A stretch of 64,000 bases of DNA from Streptomyces syringium (GCF_017876625.1 NZ_JAGIOH010000001.1:434001-498000), one strand, 5' to 3'; numbered from the stretch's first letter, positions 18,315 through 27,252 are shown. The notes: a model not told the origin generated them from the letters alone. Program-made: numbers and translations.

Positions 18315-18330
18315 CCAGATGGCCATTTGG
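18315..18330. promoter_or_regulatory. Near-perfect 16-bp palindrome in the monooxygenase/uricase-like divergent promoter
   Basis: CCAGATGGCCATTTGG, symmetric at 14 of 16 positions, lies about 100 bases from the monooxygenase start and about 185 bases before the uricase-like start. The whole 18212-18513 gap (302 bases) holds no other gene; its right half has AT-rich strings (GGATAATCG, CTTACTTATG) that could be promoter elements. It is a candidate operator for both directions. Confidence 0.4.
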
Positions 18331-18513
18331 CGGACCTGCCGAACCCGGTGGGTAGGGTCCGCGCGATAACCGCATTCGGATAATCGTATGGACGGTATGA
18401 AGTACGGGCTTACTTATGCGGGAGGCGTTGACCTGCGGGACGGGCGCCTGCGAATGTGCTGCAGCGGGCGTTGCGGGAGGCGGCGTTTGCCGCCCTCAGC
18501 GGGACGGAGGCCG

Positions 18514-19365
18514 GTGGGACACATCATCGGAGACCACGCGTACGGCGAGTCCGGAATCGAATTTCTGCTGGTGGACAGAGGACAGCCGGAGCAGAGGGTC
18601 CGCAGGATGCGTGCGGACGTCAGCTTCCTCGTGGACCTGCCCGAGGTGTACCGGGACGGCGACAATTCCCGCCTGATCCCCACGGGCGCGATCAACAACA
18701 CGGTGCTGGCGCTCGGAGCACAGCACACCGACGCCGAACCCGAAGCCTACGCATTGGCGTTGGCCAAGCGCTTCCTCGCGGCGATTCCCCCCGTCGAGAC
18801 CGTCGATCTGCACCTCTCGTCATCGGAACTGACGCACCTGGAGACCGGCGCACAACCCCCCGGCGTCCGGCACTTCGGCGCTGCCTCGCTTCCCCGGGAC
18901 CACGCCCACGTCACCCTCCCGCGAGACGGCGAGCCCGTCGTACGGGGCGGCCTGCGTGACATCGAGCTCTTCGTGACCGCCGGCGCGACGTTCACGGGCT
19001 TCGCCCGCGACGCGTACACCACCACGCAGATCTTCACCGATCGCGTCTTCGGCGCACGGCTGGATGTGACCTGGCAGCTCGCGGAGGGGAGCGCGGGCCG
19101 TCGGTGCGTTCGGAGCCGCGCGCTGCAGGCAGTGGCCGGAGCCTTCACCGCGCACACCAGCCGGTCGAGCCAGCACACCTTTCACGAGCTGGGCGCCGCC
19201 GTTCTCGACGCCTGCCCCGACGTCACGCTGGTACGTGTCGAGGGAGCCCACCTGACGCGTTCCCTGGTCGATCTCAGCCCGTTCGGGAGGGAGAACGACG
19301 GCCGTGTCTACACCGCGTCCGACTCTCAGCGCAGCACGGTCTCGGTCGTCGTGAACCGCACCTGA
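18514..19365 (+). CDS. Uricase-fold protein lacking the catalytic lysine
   Basis: A 283-residue protein with the tandem T-fold of cofactor-free urate oxidase. The second-domain signature GATFTGFARDAYTTTQIFTDR (about 157-177) is clear, and the substrate-binding Phe160, Arg177 and Gln220 equivalents are kept, as are the Thr57-type threonine (IPTGAINNT) and a C-terminal His246 (EGAH). The lysine of the YGK motif, the base in the Lys-Thr-His catalytic relay, is Glu12 here (HAYGESG), and the Asp after Thr57 is Gly. GTG 18514 was chosen because GGGACGGAGG precedes it and the length then matches uricases; a longer frame starts at 18388. It may be a repurposed uricase acting on another purine or aromatic. 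It is divergent from a flavin monooxygenase. Confidence 0.82.
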   Translation: MGHIIGDHAYGESGIEFLLVDRGQPEQRVRRMRADVSFLVDLPEVYRDGDNSRLIPTGAINNTVLALGAQHTDAEPEAYALALAKRFLAAIPPVETVDLHLSSSELTHLETGAQPPGVRHFGAASLPRDHAHVTLPRDGEPVVRGGLRDIELFVTAGATFTGFARDAYTTTQIFTDRVFGARLDVTWQLAEGSAGRRCVRSRALQAVAGAFTAHTSRSSQHTFHELGAAVLDACPDVTLVRVEGAHLTRSLVDLSPFGRENDGRVYTASDSQRSTVSVVVNRT

Positions 19366-19449
19366 CCTCACGTCTCCTCCCACCGCCCGGCCGTCCTCGC
19401 GTCCCGGCACGTCCATGTGCCCGCCGCTTCGAAGAAGGAAGGGATCCTT

Positions 19450-20007
19450 ATGATCACCAGACTCCTCACCAGGACTCGGACCGTCGTAGCCGCAGCGCTT
19501 CTCGGCGTCGCCACCGTTGTCCCGGCGGCCCGGGCGACGGAGAGCCCCACCGTTCTCGTGGCGTGCGCGGGAACCGTCGCCGCCACCTATGCGCCGGGGC
19601 TGACCTACAGTCCCCGGTCCACCGCGATCAGCTCCCATGCCGTCGCAGGGTGCCCCGTCTCCGTCGGATCCACGCTCACCTCGGCCACCTTCGGGGGAAG
19701 CTCGACGGGTACGCTCTCCTGCCTGGCGGGCTCCGCGAGCGGCACCCTGACCTTCCACTGGGACCACGGAAAGTCTTCCACCGCCTCCATCACCAGCATC
19801 GCCTCACTGCGCCCCAACGGGAACATGGTCACCGTCAGCACGGGAACCATCACCGCCGGGAAGTTCACGGGGGCGGCCGTGGTCACGGAGGTCACCCTGC
19901 TCGCCTCCAGCGTCAGCGCGTGTCTGACTCCCAAAGGCCTCACTTCGGCGTCCGGCCCCACCACCGTCACCGTGACCCGACTGGTGAAGACTTCCCGCGA
20001 GAGCTGA
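19450..20007 (+). CDS. Small secreted protein of unknown function
   Basis: A 185-residue protein with a clear signal peptide (MITRLLTRTRTVVAAALLG, cleavage likely after ARA at about residue 30). The mature part is rich in Ser, Thr, Gly and Ala, with regularly spaced beta-strand-like segments, four cysteines (VACAG, AGCPV, LSCLAG, SACLT) likely to form two disulfides, and no recognised catalytic motif. This composition is common for extracellular all-beta Streptomyces proteins. The ATG follows AAGGAAGGG at good spacing. The gene is downstream of the uricase-like gene on the same strand (84-base gap), and a strong terminator hairpin follows. I do not recognise the family. Confidence 0.75.
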   Translation: MITRLLTRTRTVVAAALLGVATVVPAARATESPTVLVACAGTVAATYAPGLTYSPRSTAISSHAVAGCPVSVGSTLTSATFGGSSTGTLSCLAGSASGTLTFHWDHGKSSTASITSIASLRPNGNMVTVSTGTITAGKFTGAAVVTEVTLLASSVSACLTPKGLTSASGPTTVTVTRLVKTSRES

Positions 20008-20046
20008 AACGGGTCGCTGGACGCCGCCGCCCCGGGGCAGCGAGCC

Positions 20047-20083
20047 GCCCTCTGTCCCCCCGGTGGGCGGGGGGACAGAGGGC
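20047..20083. terminator. Bidirectional terminator hairpin
   Basis: Perfect 15-bp stem (GCCCTCTGTCCCCCC with its complement) and a 7-base loop. It lies between the converging secreted-protein gene and phospholipase C gene and could serve both. Confidence 0.85.
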
Positions 20084-20110
20084 GGGCTGGTTTGCCGGTC
20101 GCGGAGAGGG

Positions 20111-22168
20111 TCAGCCCGTGATGATCGCCGGGTCGCTCACGCCCGGCTCGCCGGTCTCGACGTGCCCCGCGAACCTGCGCAGGAACGAGGCGTCCTTGTC
20201 CGACGTCACGGACAGGTCGTACCACCGCCGGCTGTCACGCAGATCCACGGTGTGCACCACGCGCCCGCCCGCGCGCACCGTGAACGTCTCGCGCTTGCCG
20301 CAATAGGCGTTGGTGACCGTCAGACGGCACGCCGTACTGCCCGTGTTGGTCAGGGTCAGCGCGATGCGACCGCTGCCCGCGTCATGGCGGGCGGTCACCT
20401 CGGGGCCCGCGGCGTTGCCGGGTCCCTTGAAGGTGCGCAGGAAGCCGTTCGGTCCGAACACCGACAGGTTGTGAGTGCCCTTGGAGTAGGCGGAGTTCCA
20501 GGTGTCGGAGAGCTGCTTGCCTGCTTCGGTGGTGTACGTCCACGGCCCGTCCGTGCGGTTCCCGGACGTCACGGTGAAGCACACCCCAGCCGCCGCGCCG
20601 CCGCTGAAGGTGAGCGTGAAGCGCCCGGTCGAGGGCGTCGCGGAGCCGTCCACCCAGGGCGCGTAGGGCAGGGGACGGGTGCGCTTGGCACCCTTCTCCT
20701 GCTTGGGCAGGGAGGGATCGGCGGGGGGCTTCGGTACGTAATCGGGGTGCCGGTTGTTGTCCTTGGGCTTGTAGGCGTCGGTGCCCGGCAGCGACGCGGG
20801 CCGCGTGTGTGCCAGCCGGAAGTCGAAGGCCGAGGTGAGGTCGCCGCACACGGCACGCCGCCAGGGCGAGACATTCGGCTCGCCCACGCCGAAGCGGCGC
20901 TCCATGAACCGGAGGATGGACGTGTGGTCGAAGACCTCCGAGCAGACGTAGCCCCCCGTGCTCCAGGGCGAGACCACGATCATGGGGACGCGCTGGCCGA
21001 GCCCGTAGGGACCGGCCGCGTAGCGGCCGTTTCCGGCGAAGTGGTCGAGCTTGGTGTCCACCGTGGAGGCGCCCCGATCGGCCGAGGCCGGCGGGAAGGG
21101 CGGGGTGACGTGGTCGAAGTAGCCGTCGTTCTCGTCGTACGTGATGAAGAGCGCGGTCCTGCTCCACACCTCGGGGTCGGAGGTGAGGGCGTCCAGCACC
21201 TGGGAGATGTACCAGGCGCCGTAGTTCACCGGCCAGTTGGGATGCTCGGAGAAGGCCTCCGGGGCGGCGATCCAGGAGATCTGCGGCAGCTTGCCCGCCT
21301 TCACATCGGCCTTGAGGCCGTCGAAGTAGCCGTCGCCGTTCTTGACGCTCGTGCCGGTGCGCGCCTTGTCGTAGAGGGGATCGCCGGGCTTCGCGTTGCG
21401 GTACTTGTTGAAGTACAGCAGCGAGTTGTCACCGTAGTTGCCGCGGTACGCGTCGTTGATCCAGCCCCACTTGCCGGCCGCGTCGAGGCCGTCACCCGTG
21501 TCCTGGTACACCTTCCACGAGATCCCGGCCTGTTCCAGCCGCTCGGGGTAGGTGGTCCAGTCGTAGCCGGCTTCCTCGTTGCCGAGGACGGGGCCGCCGC
21601 CCTTGCCGTCGTTCCCGGTGTGACCCGTCCACATGTAGTAGCGATTGGGGTCGGTGGCCCCGATGAAGGAGCAGTGGTAGGCGTCGCAGACGGTGAACGC
21701 ATCGGCCAGCGCGTAGTGGAACGGTATGTCCTCGCGCGTCAGATAGGCCATGGTCCCCGCGGACTTGGCAGGAATCCACTTGTCGTACTTACCCTGGTTC
21801 CAGGCCTTGTGGCCGCCGGCCCAGTCGTGGTTGAGGCCCGCGATGAACTGCATGCCGAGGTCCTTCGCGTCCGGCCGGAACGGCAGCACGTCCTTGCTGC
21901 CGTTCGACTGGTGCCAGACCGACTTCCCGCTGTCCAGGGTCACCGGGCGCGGGTCACCGAATCCGCGGACGCCCTTCAGCGAACCGAAGTAGTGATCGAA
22001 CGAACGGTTCTCCTGCATCAGCACGACGATGTGCTCGACGTCCTTGATGGTGCCGGAGCGTCGCGTGGCGGGGATGGCGGCAGCACGGTCGATGCTGCTC
22101 GACAGGGCGGCGAAGCCCGCCGTCGCGCCGGCGATCTGCAGGAAGCGCCGCCGATTGAGTTCAGCCAT
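20111..22168 (-). CDS. Tat-exported non-hemolytic-type phospholipase C
   Basis: A 685-residue phosphoesterase of the phosphatidylcholine-preferring phospholipase C/acid phosphatase (AcpA-like) family, which releases phosphocholine from phospholipids outside the cell. The N-terminus MAELNRRRFLQIAG carries the twin-arginine signal. The catalytic domain (about 40-440) starts with the diagnostic VEHIVVLMQENRSFDHYFG and includes HDWAGGHKAWNQGKYDKW, ITYDENDGYFDHVTPP and VPMIVVSPWSTGGYVCSEVFDH, which supply metal ligands. After a Pro/Lys linker there are two C-terminal beta domains (about 510-685) of the bacterial PLC C-terminal type. Such genes in Streptomyces are usually phosphate-regulated, but I saw no clear PHO box. 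The length is normal for the family. Confidence 0.95.
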   Translation of the reverse strand: MAELNRRRFLQIAGATAGFAALSSSIDRAAAIPATRRSGTIKDVEHIVVLMQENRSFDHYFGSLKGVRGFGDPRPVTLDSGKSVWHQSNGSKDVLPFRPDAKDLGMQFIAGLNHDWAGGHKAWNQGKYDKWIPAKSAGTMAYLTREDIPFHYALADAFTVCDAYHCSFIGATDPNRYYMWTGHTGNDGKGGGPVLGNEEAGYDWTTYPERLEQAGISWKVYQDTGDGLDAAGKWGWINDAYRGNYGDNSLLYFNKYRNAKPGDPLYDKARTGTSVKNGDGYFDGLKADVKAGKLPQISWIAAPEAFSEHPNWPVNYGAWYISQVLDALTSDPEVWSRTALFITYDENDGYFDHVTPPFPPASADRGASTVDTKLDHFAGNGRYAAGPYGLGQRVPMIVVSPWSTGGYVCSEVFDHTSILRFMERRFGVGEPNVSPWRRAVCGDLTSAFDFRLAHTRPASLPGTDAYKPKDNNRHPDYVPKPPADPSLPKQEKGAKRTRPLPYAPWVDGSATPSTGRFTLTFSGGAAAGVCFTVTSGNRTDGPWTYTTEAGKQLSDTWNSAYSKGTHNLSVFGPNGFLRTFKGPGNAAGPEVTARHDAGSGRIALTLTNTGSTACRLTVTNAYCGKRETFTVRAGGRVVHTVDLRDSRRWYDLSVTSDKDASFLRRFAGHVETGEPGVSDPAIITG

Positions 22169-22445
22169 GAGTGTGGGGACCTCTTGGGGTGTGAGGGCTG
22201 GATCGAACAGAGTGCTCCAAGGGCAGCGAGCGCCGGGGAAGAGGGCATGTCGTCAAGGTGAAGCAGCGCGGTACGTGTGGCGAACGTCGTCGTCGGGGCA
22301 TGCGGCTCCCTCCTCAGCCAGGACGGGGCGGACCGGCACCTGGAGATCCGGCCGCGAGGATATAGCGGGAAGCGGTCAGAGTGAACAGCGCGTACTACCG
22401 GGCCGGTTGAGACCTGTCGGCGCTGCCGCCGCACCTTCGACGTCA

Positions 22446-23657
22446 TCACCGCTGCGCTGCCGCTCCGCCGTCCGCCCCCAGGGCGGCACCGGTGGCCCGC
22501 AGTGCGGCGGTCACCGGCTGGAAGAACGTCTCGCCGCCTCGGGTGCAGTCACCACTGCCGCCGGAGGTGAGCCCCACGGCCGAGTCTTCGGAGAACAGCG
22601 AGCCTCCGCTGTCACCGGGTTCCGCGCACACGTCCGTCTGTATGAGGCCGTTCACGATGTCTCCGTTGCCGTAGTTCACCGTGGCGCCGAGTCCCGTCAC
22701 GGTGCCGTCCTTCAGCCCGGTCGTGCTGCCGACCCGCTGTACCCGCATGCCCACGTTCGCCTCGGCGGCCCCGCTGATCTGCTGGACCGTGCCGTTCAAC
22801 AGGTCGACCGCGCTCGCCGCACCGGCGTTGGGGTCGTCGTAGGTCACCAGGGCGAAGTCACTGCCGGGGAACTGCGAGTCGGCGACGGTACCCAGAGGGG
22901 TGCCGCCCGCCTGGTCCGCCGTCCATGTCCGGGAGGCGTTGCCGCAGTGACCCGCCGTGAGGAACGCCGGTGCCCCCTGGACCGTGACATTGAAGCCGAG
23001 GGAGCAACGGGAACCCCCACCGAAGATGGCCCGCCCGCCGATGAGCGCACCGGCGCCCGGGGCGTCACCTTGTGCCCGCGTCCGTGAGCCGGACCGCCCG
23101 TGGCCGGCCGGCGGCGGGCTGCCCTCGTACCGCTTGAACTCACCCGATGACCGCTTGACGCGCACCAGCCCGCCCATGCGGTCGGTGACCTTCGTGAGCG
23201 CGTCGAGCTTGGCGCCGGTCACCGTCCGGTCGGCGGTGACCACGACCTTGTTGGTCTTCGGGTCGATCGACCAGGCGGTGCCGGGCACCGAGGCCCGGTC
23301 GCTCAGCGTCCGGGTCGCGCCCCGCAACGCGGCGGTGCTGTTCCGCACGATCCGCGGTACGGCACCGGTGGCCTGCACACGCCGTGCGGCGTCCTCGGCC
23401 GTGACGTTCACGACCATCCGGCCCGTCGAGCCGTCCAGGTACCAGCCCGCCGTCTTCTCCCGGACACCCGGTTCGAGGGAGGCCGCGAGATGCGCGGCCG
23501 ACCGTGAGGTGAAGGTGCGAGGAGACCCGGGCGCGTCCGTGCCCGGCTTGTCGGTGCTCGCGTCGGCGTGGGGGAGCAGCGTCGCCGCCGCCACTACGGC
23601 GGCGGCAGCGGCGACGGCGACGGCTCCGCGGCGACGATTGACACGACGGTGGTTCAA
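22446..23657 (-). CDS. Streptogrisin/alpha-lytic-type secreted serine protease (S1E)
   Basis: A 403-residue preproprotease. The TTG start at 23657 is chosen because GGAGGTCGATCC precedes it and the signal peptide (LNHRRVNRRRGAVAV followed by an Ala/Val-rich core) starts there; the frame stays open about 130 codons upstream without family similarity. An alpha-lytic-type pro-domain follows (HLAASLEPGVREKTAGWYLDG; about 55-200), then the chymotrypsin-fold catalytic domain. The catalytic triad is visible: His in FLTAGHCG, Asp in GSDFALV and Ser in EPGDSGGS. Conserved Cys pairs around the His and Ser loops should form disulfides. It digests extracellular proteins after self-processing. It is a close neighbour of phospholipase C on the same strand; both are secreted. 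Confidence 0.93.
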   Translation of the reverse strand: MNHRRVNRRRGAVAVAAAAAVVAAATLLPHADASTDKPGTDAPGSPRTFTSRSAAHLAASLEPGVREKTAGWYLDGSTGRMVVNVTAEDAARRVQATGAVPRIVRNSTAALRGATRTLSDRASVPGTAWSIDPKTNKVVVTADRTVTGAKLDALTKVTDRMGGLVRVKRSSGEFKRYEGSPPPAGHGRSGSRTRAQGDAPGAGALIGGRAIFGGGSRCSLGFNVTVQGAPAFLTAGHCGNASRTWTADQAGGTPLGTVADSQFPGSDFALVTYDDPNAGAASAVDLLNGTVQQISGAAEANVGMRVQRVGSTTGLKDGTVTGLGATVNYGNGDIVNGLIQTDVCAEPGDSGGSLFSEDSAVGLTSGGSGDCTRGGETFFQPVTAALRATGAALGADGGAAAQR

Positions 23658-23865
23658 CGGATCGACCTCCGGCTCGGGGTGTGATGCGTGACGGACCGCC
23701 GGGAACGCAGGGGTTCCGGTGTCCGGACGCGCTTGCCGTCCAGTACTACGGGCCCGGTGCCCAGGGGTCTCACGGCTGCTCAAGGTGTGATGAATTCCCG
23801 GCGTCCGCGGCCACGCGGCCGTATGCTTCTTCGTTCGCGCCCGGCCGCGACGGAGGGAGACCGCG

Positions 23866-25182
23866 GTGTCCGTACCCACCACCGAAGACCCCGGCGCCCC
23901 GCACCGGACACCGGCACGACGCGCCCTGGTCGCGGGCTCGGTGGGCAACTTCATCGAGTGGTACGAGTTCGGGGCGTACGGCTTCTTCGCCACCGTCTTC
24001 GCCGTCAACTTCTTCGGCGCGGGCACGGGGGACGGCACCGAGAGCCTCATCAAGACCTACGCGTCGTTCGCGTTGGCCTTCTTCTTCCGGCCGGTGGGAG
24101 CGGCGCTGTTCGGCCGGGTCGGGGACCGGTTCGGCCGGCGTCCCGCTCTCGTCCTGGCCCTTCTTCTCATGACGGGCTCCACCACGGCGATCGGCCTGCT
24201 GCCCACCTACGCCACGCTCGGGGCCGCCGCGCCCTGGGTCCTCACCCTGGTGCGCGCCCTGCAAGGCCTCTCCGCCGGAGGGGAGTTCGGCGGTGCGGTC
24301 TCGCTGATGACGGAGTCGGCCCCGCAGGGGAGGCGTGGTCTGTACGGGGCGTGGCAGTCGTTCACCGTCGCCCTGGGGCTGCTCGCCGGTGCCGGGCTGG
24401 CGGCGGGGGCCGCGGCCGTGCTCGGGGAGCGCGCACTGTACGACTGGGGGTGGCGGGTGCCGTTCCTGCTGGCGCTGCCCCTGGGACTGGTGGCGCTGTG
24501 GCTCCGGTTGAGGCTGGAGGAAACGCCGTCGTTCCGGCGCACACGCCGCACCGGCGCGGGGGCACCGGGCTCCCCGGCCACCCGCGGTGAGGTGTTCCGG
24601 ACCGTCGTGACGGGCATCGGGCGGATCATGGGCTGGTCGGCGGCCGGATACACCTTCCTGGTCGTCCTTCCGGCGTACCTTCAGCACACGCTCGGTGCCA
24701 CCTTCCAGGAGGCCCTGACGGCAGCCGTCCTGGCCAACCTCGGATTCGCGCTGACGATCCTGCCGGCCGGAGCGCTGAGTGACCGTGTCGGCCGCCGGCC
24801 CGTCATGGTGGCCGGGGCGGTGCTGGTCGTCCTGCTCGCCTTCCCGTTGCTGTGGACCGTCCGGAGCGGGAGCACGCCGACGGTGGCCAAGGGCCTCGTG
24901 GTCCTCCTCGCCGGAGCGGTGGTCGGGCTGATGGCGGGGCCGGGACCCGCCATGCTGGCGGAGATGTTCCCCACCCGGGTGCGCTGCACGGGACTGGGAC
25001 TGGCCTACTCGCTGGCCAACGCGGTCTTCTCGGGCTGCGCCGGCCTCATCATCACCGAGTTGGTCCAGCACACGGCCAACGCCGACATCCCGGCCTACTA
25101 CACCGTGGTGACCTGCGCGATCAGCACGGTCGCCCTGCTGACGCTGCGCGGGGACGACCATCGGCACGCCTTGCGCGACTGA
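23866..25182 (+). CDS. MFS transporter, metabolite:H+ symporter (MHS) family
   Basis: A 438-residue, 12-helix transporter of the MHS group (ProP, ShiA, KgtP, CitA relatives), which imports compatible solutes or organic acids with protons. The family starter VAGSVGNFIEWYEFGAYGFF is at about 26-45. The loop 2-3 motif appears as GRVGDRFGRRPAL and the repeat as GALSDRVGRRPVM in the second half. ALQGLSAGGEFGGAV and FPTRVRCTGLGLAYSLANAVFSG are also typical. It starts at GTG 23866 behind CGGAGGGAGACC. The anmK gene follows with a 15-21 base gap, suggesting a shared transcript and possibly import of a cell-wall-derived metabolite. The substrate itself cannot be predicted from sequence. Confidence 0.9.
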   Translation: MSVPTTEDPGAPHRTPARRALVAGSVGNFIEWYEFGAYGFFATVFAVNFFGAGTGDGTESLIKTYASFALAFFFRPVGAALFGRVGDRFGRRPALVLALLLMTGSTTAIGLLPTYATLGAAAPWVLTLVRALQGLSAGGEFGGAVSLMTESAPQGRRGLYGAWQSFTVALGLLAGAGLAAGAAAVLGERALYDWGWRVPFLLALPLGLVALWLRLRLEETPSFRRTRRTGAGAPGSPATRGEVFRTVVTGIGRIMGWSAAGYTFLVVLPAYLQHTLGATFQEALTAAVLANLGFALTILPAGALSDRVGRRPVMVAGAVLVVLLAFPLLWTVRSGSTPTVAKGLVVLLAGAVVGLMAGPGPAMLAEMFPTRVRCTGLGLAYSLANAVFSGCAGLIITELVQHTANADIPAYYTVVTCAISTVALLTLRGDDHRHALRD

Positions 25183-25203
25183 GGAGAGAAGGGACGGGTG
25201 ACC

Positions 25204-26382
25204 ATGCGGGTGATCGGTTTGATGTCGGGGACCTCGTACGACGCCGTCGACGCGGCGGCGGCCGATCTGCGGATCGAGGGGGACACCCTCCACCTGGAGC
25301 CTCTCGGCATGATCGGCCAGGGGTACGGGGAGCGGCTCCGTGCCGAGATCGCCGCCGCCCTGCCTCCGGCGCACACCACCCTCGAGACCGTATGCCGACT
25401 GGACACCCGCATCGGACAGGCCTTCGCCGAGGCCGCCGTCCGGGCCGTCCGGGAGGTGTGCGGAGGCCGGGCCGACCTCGTCGCCTCGCACGGACAGACC
25501 GTCTTCCACTGGACGGAGGACGGCCGCGTCCACGGCACCCTGCAGATCGGCGGGCCCGCCTGGATCGCCGAGCGCACCGGACTGCCGGTCGTCTCGGACT
25601 TCCGCTCCGCCGACGTGGCCGCCGGCGGGCAGGGTGCCCCGCTGGTCGGCATGGTGGACGCCATGTGGTTGCGCGACAGGCCGGGATGCCCGGTCGCGCT
25701 CAACCTCGGCGGCATCGCCAACATCACCGTGAGCGGCGGTGCCCGGGCGGCGTACGCCTACGACACCGGGCCCGGGAACGCCCTGATCGACGCGGCCGCC
25801 CGGTATCTCACCCACGGGCGGTGCGCCCTCGACGAACATGGTGCCATGGCAGCCCGGGGCAGGGTGTGCCGACCGCTCCTGGACCGGCTGCTCGACGAGC
25901 CGTACTACGCGCGCCCCGCCCCGAAGACCACCGGCAAGGAGCTCTTCCACCTGCCGTACCTGCTGACGGCCGCGGCGGGCCTGGAGCCCCTCGACGCCGA
26001 TGACATCCTGGCCACGGTCACCGCGCTGACCGCGCACACCGTGGCCGCCGCCGTCCGGGACCGCGGGGGCACCGAGGTCGTCGCCTCCGGGGGCGGCACG
26101 CGCAATCCGACCCTGATGGGAATGCTGCGCAGCGAGCTCACCGGCGTTCCGGTGCACACCTCCGACGAGTGGGGCGTGCCGGCCGGGGCCAAAGAGGCGT
26201 ATGCCTTCGCGGTGCTGGGCTTTCTGACCGCGCACGGACTGGCCGGCACGCTGCCGGCGTGCACCGGCGCCCGGCACGCGAGCGTCCTCGGCTCGATCAC
26301 ACCCGGTGCCGGGCCCCTGCGACTGCCACCCCCGGTGGCCGGCGGCCCGCCCGTCCGGCTGAGGGTGGCGGGGCAGCCGTGA
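25204..26382 (+). CDS. anmK: Anhydro-N-acetylmuramic acid kinase
   Basis: A 392-residue AnmK-family kinase. It opens and phosphorylates 1,6-anhydro-N-acetylmuramic acid released from peptidoglycan by lytic transglycosylases, giving MurNAc-6-phosphate for cell-wall recycling. Family features are VIGLMSGTSYDAVD at the N-terminus, SHGQTVFHW, FRSADVAAGGQGAPLVGMVD, LNLGGIANITV and DTGPGNALID, followed by GGGTRNPTLM near the C-terminus. An adjacent GTG two codons upstream (25198) is an equally possible start. It probably shares a transcript with the MHS transporter. Two SLT transglycosylases in this window make the kind of product this enzyme uses, though they are exported and the link is only functional. 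Confidence 0.95.
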   Translation: MRVIGLMSGTSYDAVDAAAADLRIEGDTLHLEPLGMIGQGYGERLRAEIAAALPPAHTTLETVCRLDTRIGQAFAEAAVRAVREVCGGRADLVASHGQTVFHWTEDGRVHGTLQIGGPAWIAERTGLPVVSDFRSADVAAGGQGAPLVGMVDAMWLRDRPGCPVALNLGGIANITVSGGARAAYAYDTGPGNALIDAAARYLTHGRCALDEHGAMAARGRVCRPLLDRLLDEPYYARPAPKTTGKELFHLPYLLTAAAGLEPLDADDILATVTALTAHTVAAAVRDRGGTEVVASGGGTRNPTLMGMLRSELTGVPVHTSDEWGVPAGAKEAYAFAVLGFLTAHGLAGTLPACTGARHASVLGSITPGAGPLRLPPPVAGGPPVRLRVAGQP

Positions 26383-26463
26383 ACGGTGCGGTGACCTCGG
26401 TGCGTTCGGCCCGGGTGATGGTGTCTGTCGGACCGTCGGCGATGACGCGTAGGCTCCGCGCCC

Positions 26464-27192
26464 ATGAACGACGACGTACGCAACATCGCCCTGGGGCTGG
26501 TGGCCAGCGGGGTCAGTGCCACTGCGGGCTGGTTCTTCCGCACGTACCTGTGGCGCCGCCAACTCCGCCGCAAACGGGAGTTCTTCGGATTGCCGGGCGG
26601 TTCGGAGTGTCTTCTGGTGGTCAACCAGGATCCGAGCGCGAGCGGCCGCGGCGTCTCCCGGCACGACGCCTTCGCGCTGCTCGAACTGTCCGCCCTGATC
26701 AAGGAGTGCGGGGCGCACGCGGACATCGTGGTGCACGACGCCGCCCGCCAGGGCTTCGGGATACGGACGGAATTCTGCGTGGGAGGCCCGGCCTCGAACC
26801 GGCGTACCGAGGCGCATCTGCGCTCGATGCTGCCGGGCGTCGAGGTGAACACCGACTTCGAGGACGCCGCTGAGGGTGGCGCGTTCACCATCGGCGGTGA
26901 GTCCTACCGGCTGCAGAAGGGCACGGCGGAGTACGTGCTTCTCGCCCGGCTGACCGGCCCCGAGGGCGGCCGGCCGGTCTTCCTCGCCTCCGGTCAGCGG
27001 GGGATCACGAACCAGGCTGCCGTGCGCTACCTGGCCCGGCACCACACCCGGCTCGCCCGCCGCCATGGGCTCGACGGCACGTTCTGCCTGTTGCTGAAGG
27101 TCGTCAACTCCGACGCCTACGGACCGGACATGGTGGAACAGGTCGCCGACGTCACCGCTTCGGCGACCGCGGGGACGGTCACCGGCCGCTGA
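26464..27192 (+). CDS. Membrane-anchored protein of unknown function
   Basis: A 242-residue protein with one N-terminal hydrophobic segment (residues 7-27, IALGLVASGVSATAGWFF) followed by a basic RRQLRRKR stop-transfer stretch, so the body is predicted to be cytoplasmic. The soluble part contains LVVNQDPSASGRGVSRHDAFALLELSALIKECG and VGGPASNRRTEAHLRSMLPG, reminiscent of a Rossmann-like nucleotide-binding fold seen in several uncharacterised Streptomyces proteins. I cannot name a family. A TAGGCT -10-like box lies 8 bases before the ATG, so the mRNA may be leaderless. It is monocistronic, between anmK and a GNAT gene. Confidence 0.75.
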   Translation: MNDDVRNIALGLVASGVSATAGWFFRTYLWRRQLRRKREFFGLPGGSECLLVVNQDPSASGRGVSRHDAFALLELSALIKECGAHADIVVHDAARQGFGIRTEFCVGGPASNRRTEAHLRSMLPGVEVNTDFEDAAEGGAFTIGGESYRLQKGTAEYVLLARLTGPEGGRPVFLASGQRGITNQAAVRYLARHHTRLARRHGLDGTFCLLLKVVNSDAYGPDMVEQVADVTASATAGTVTGR

Positions 27193-27238
27193 CGGCGTCC
27201 ACGGCCGAGCGCTCACCGGCCCCACCTGCGGCGACCAA

Positions 27239-27252
27239 TTGCGCTAGTGCAA
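27239..27252. promoter_or_regulatory. Operator-like palindrome 1 upstream of the GNAT gene
   Basis: TTGCGCTAGTGCAA, symmetric except at one base pair, with a CTAG core (rare in high-GC genomes). It is paired with a second site 22 bases away, centre to centre, on the same face of the helix. Confidence 0.5.

Noticed and set aside
18514..19365. Functional urate oxidase
   Set aside because: The fold is right, but the catalytic lysine of the YGK motif is glutamate, so a plain uricase call is not supported.
20063..22261. A 732-codon plus-strand frame
   Set aside because: Antisense to phospholipase C, which has a complete motif set and Tat signal.
23770..27225. A 1,151-codon open frame on the minus strand
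   Set aside because: It lies antisense to the MHS transporter, AnmK and the membrane-anchored unknown protein, all with clear family features. Long antisense frames are common in high-GC DNA, and its sequence is low-complexity (Gly/Arg/Val/His).
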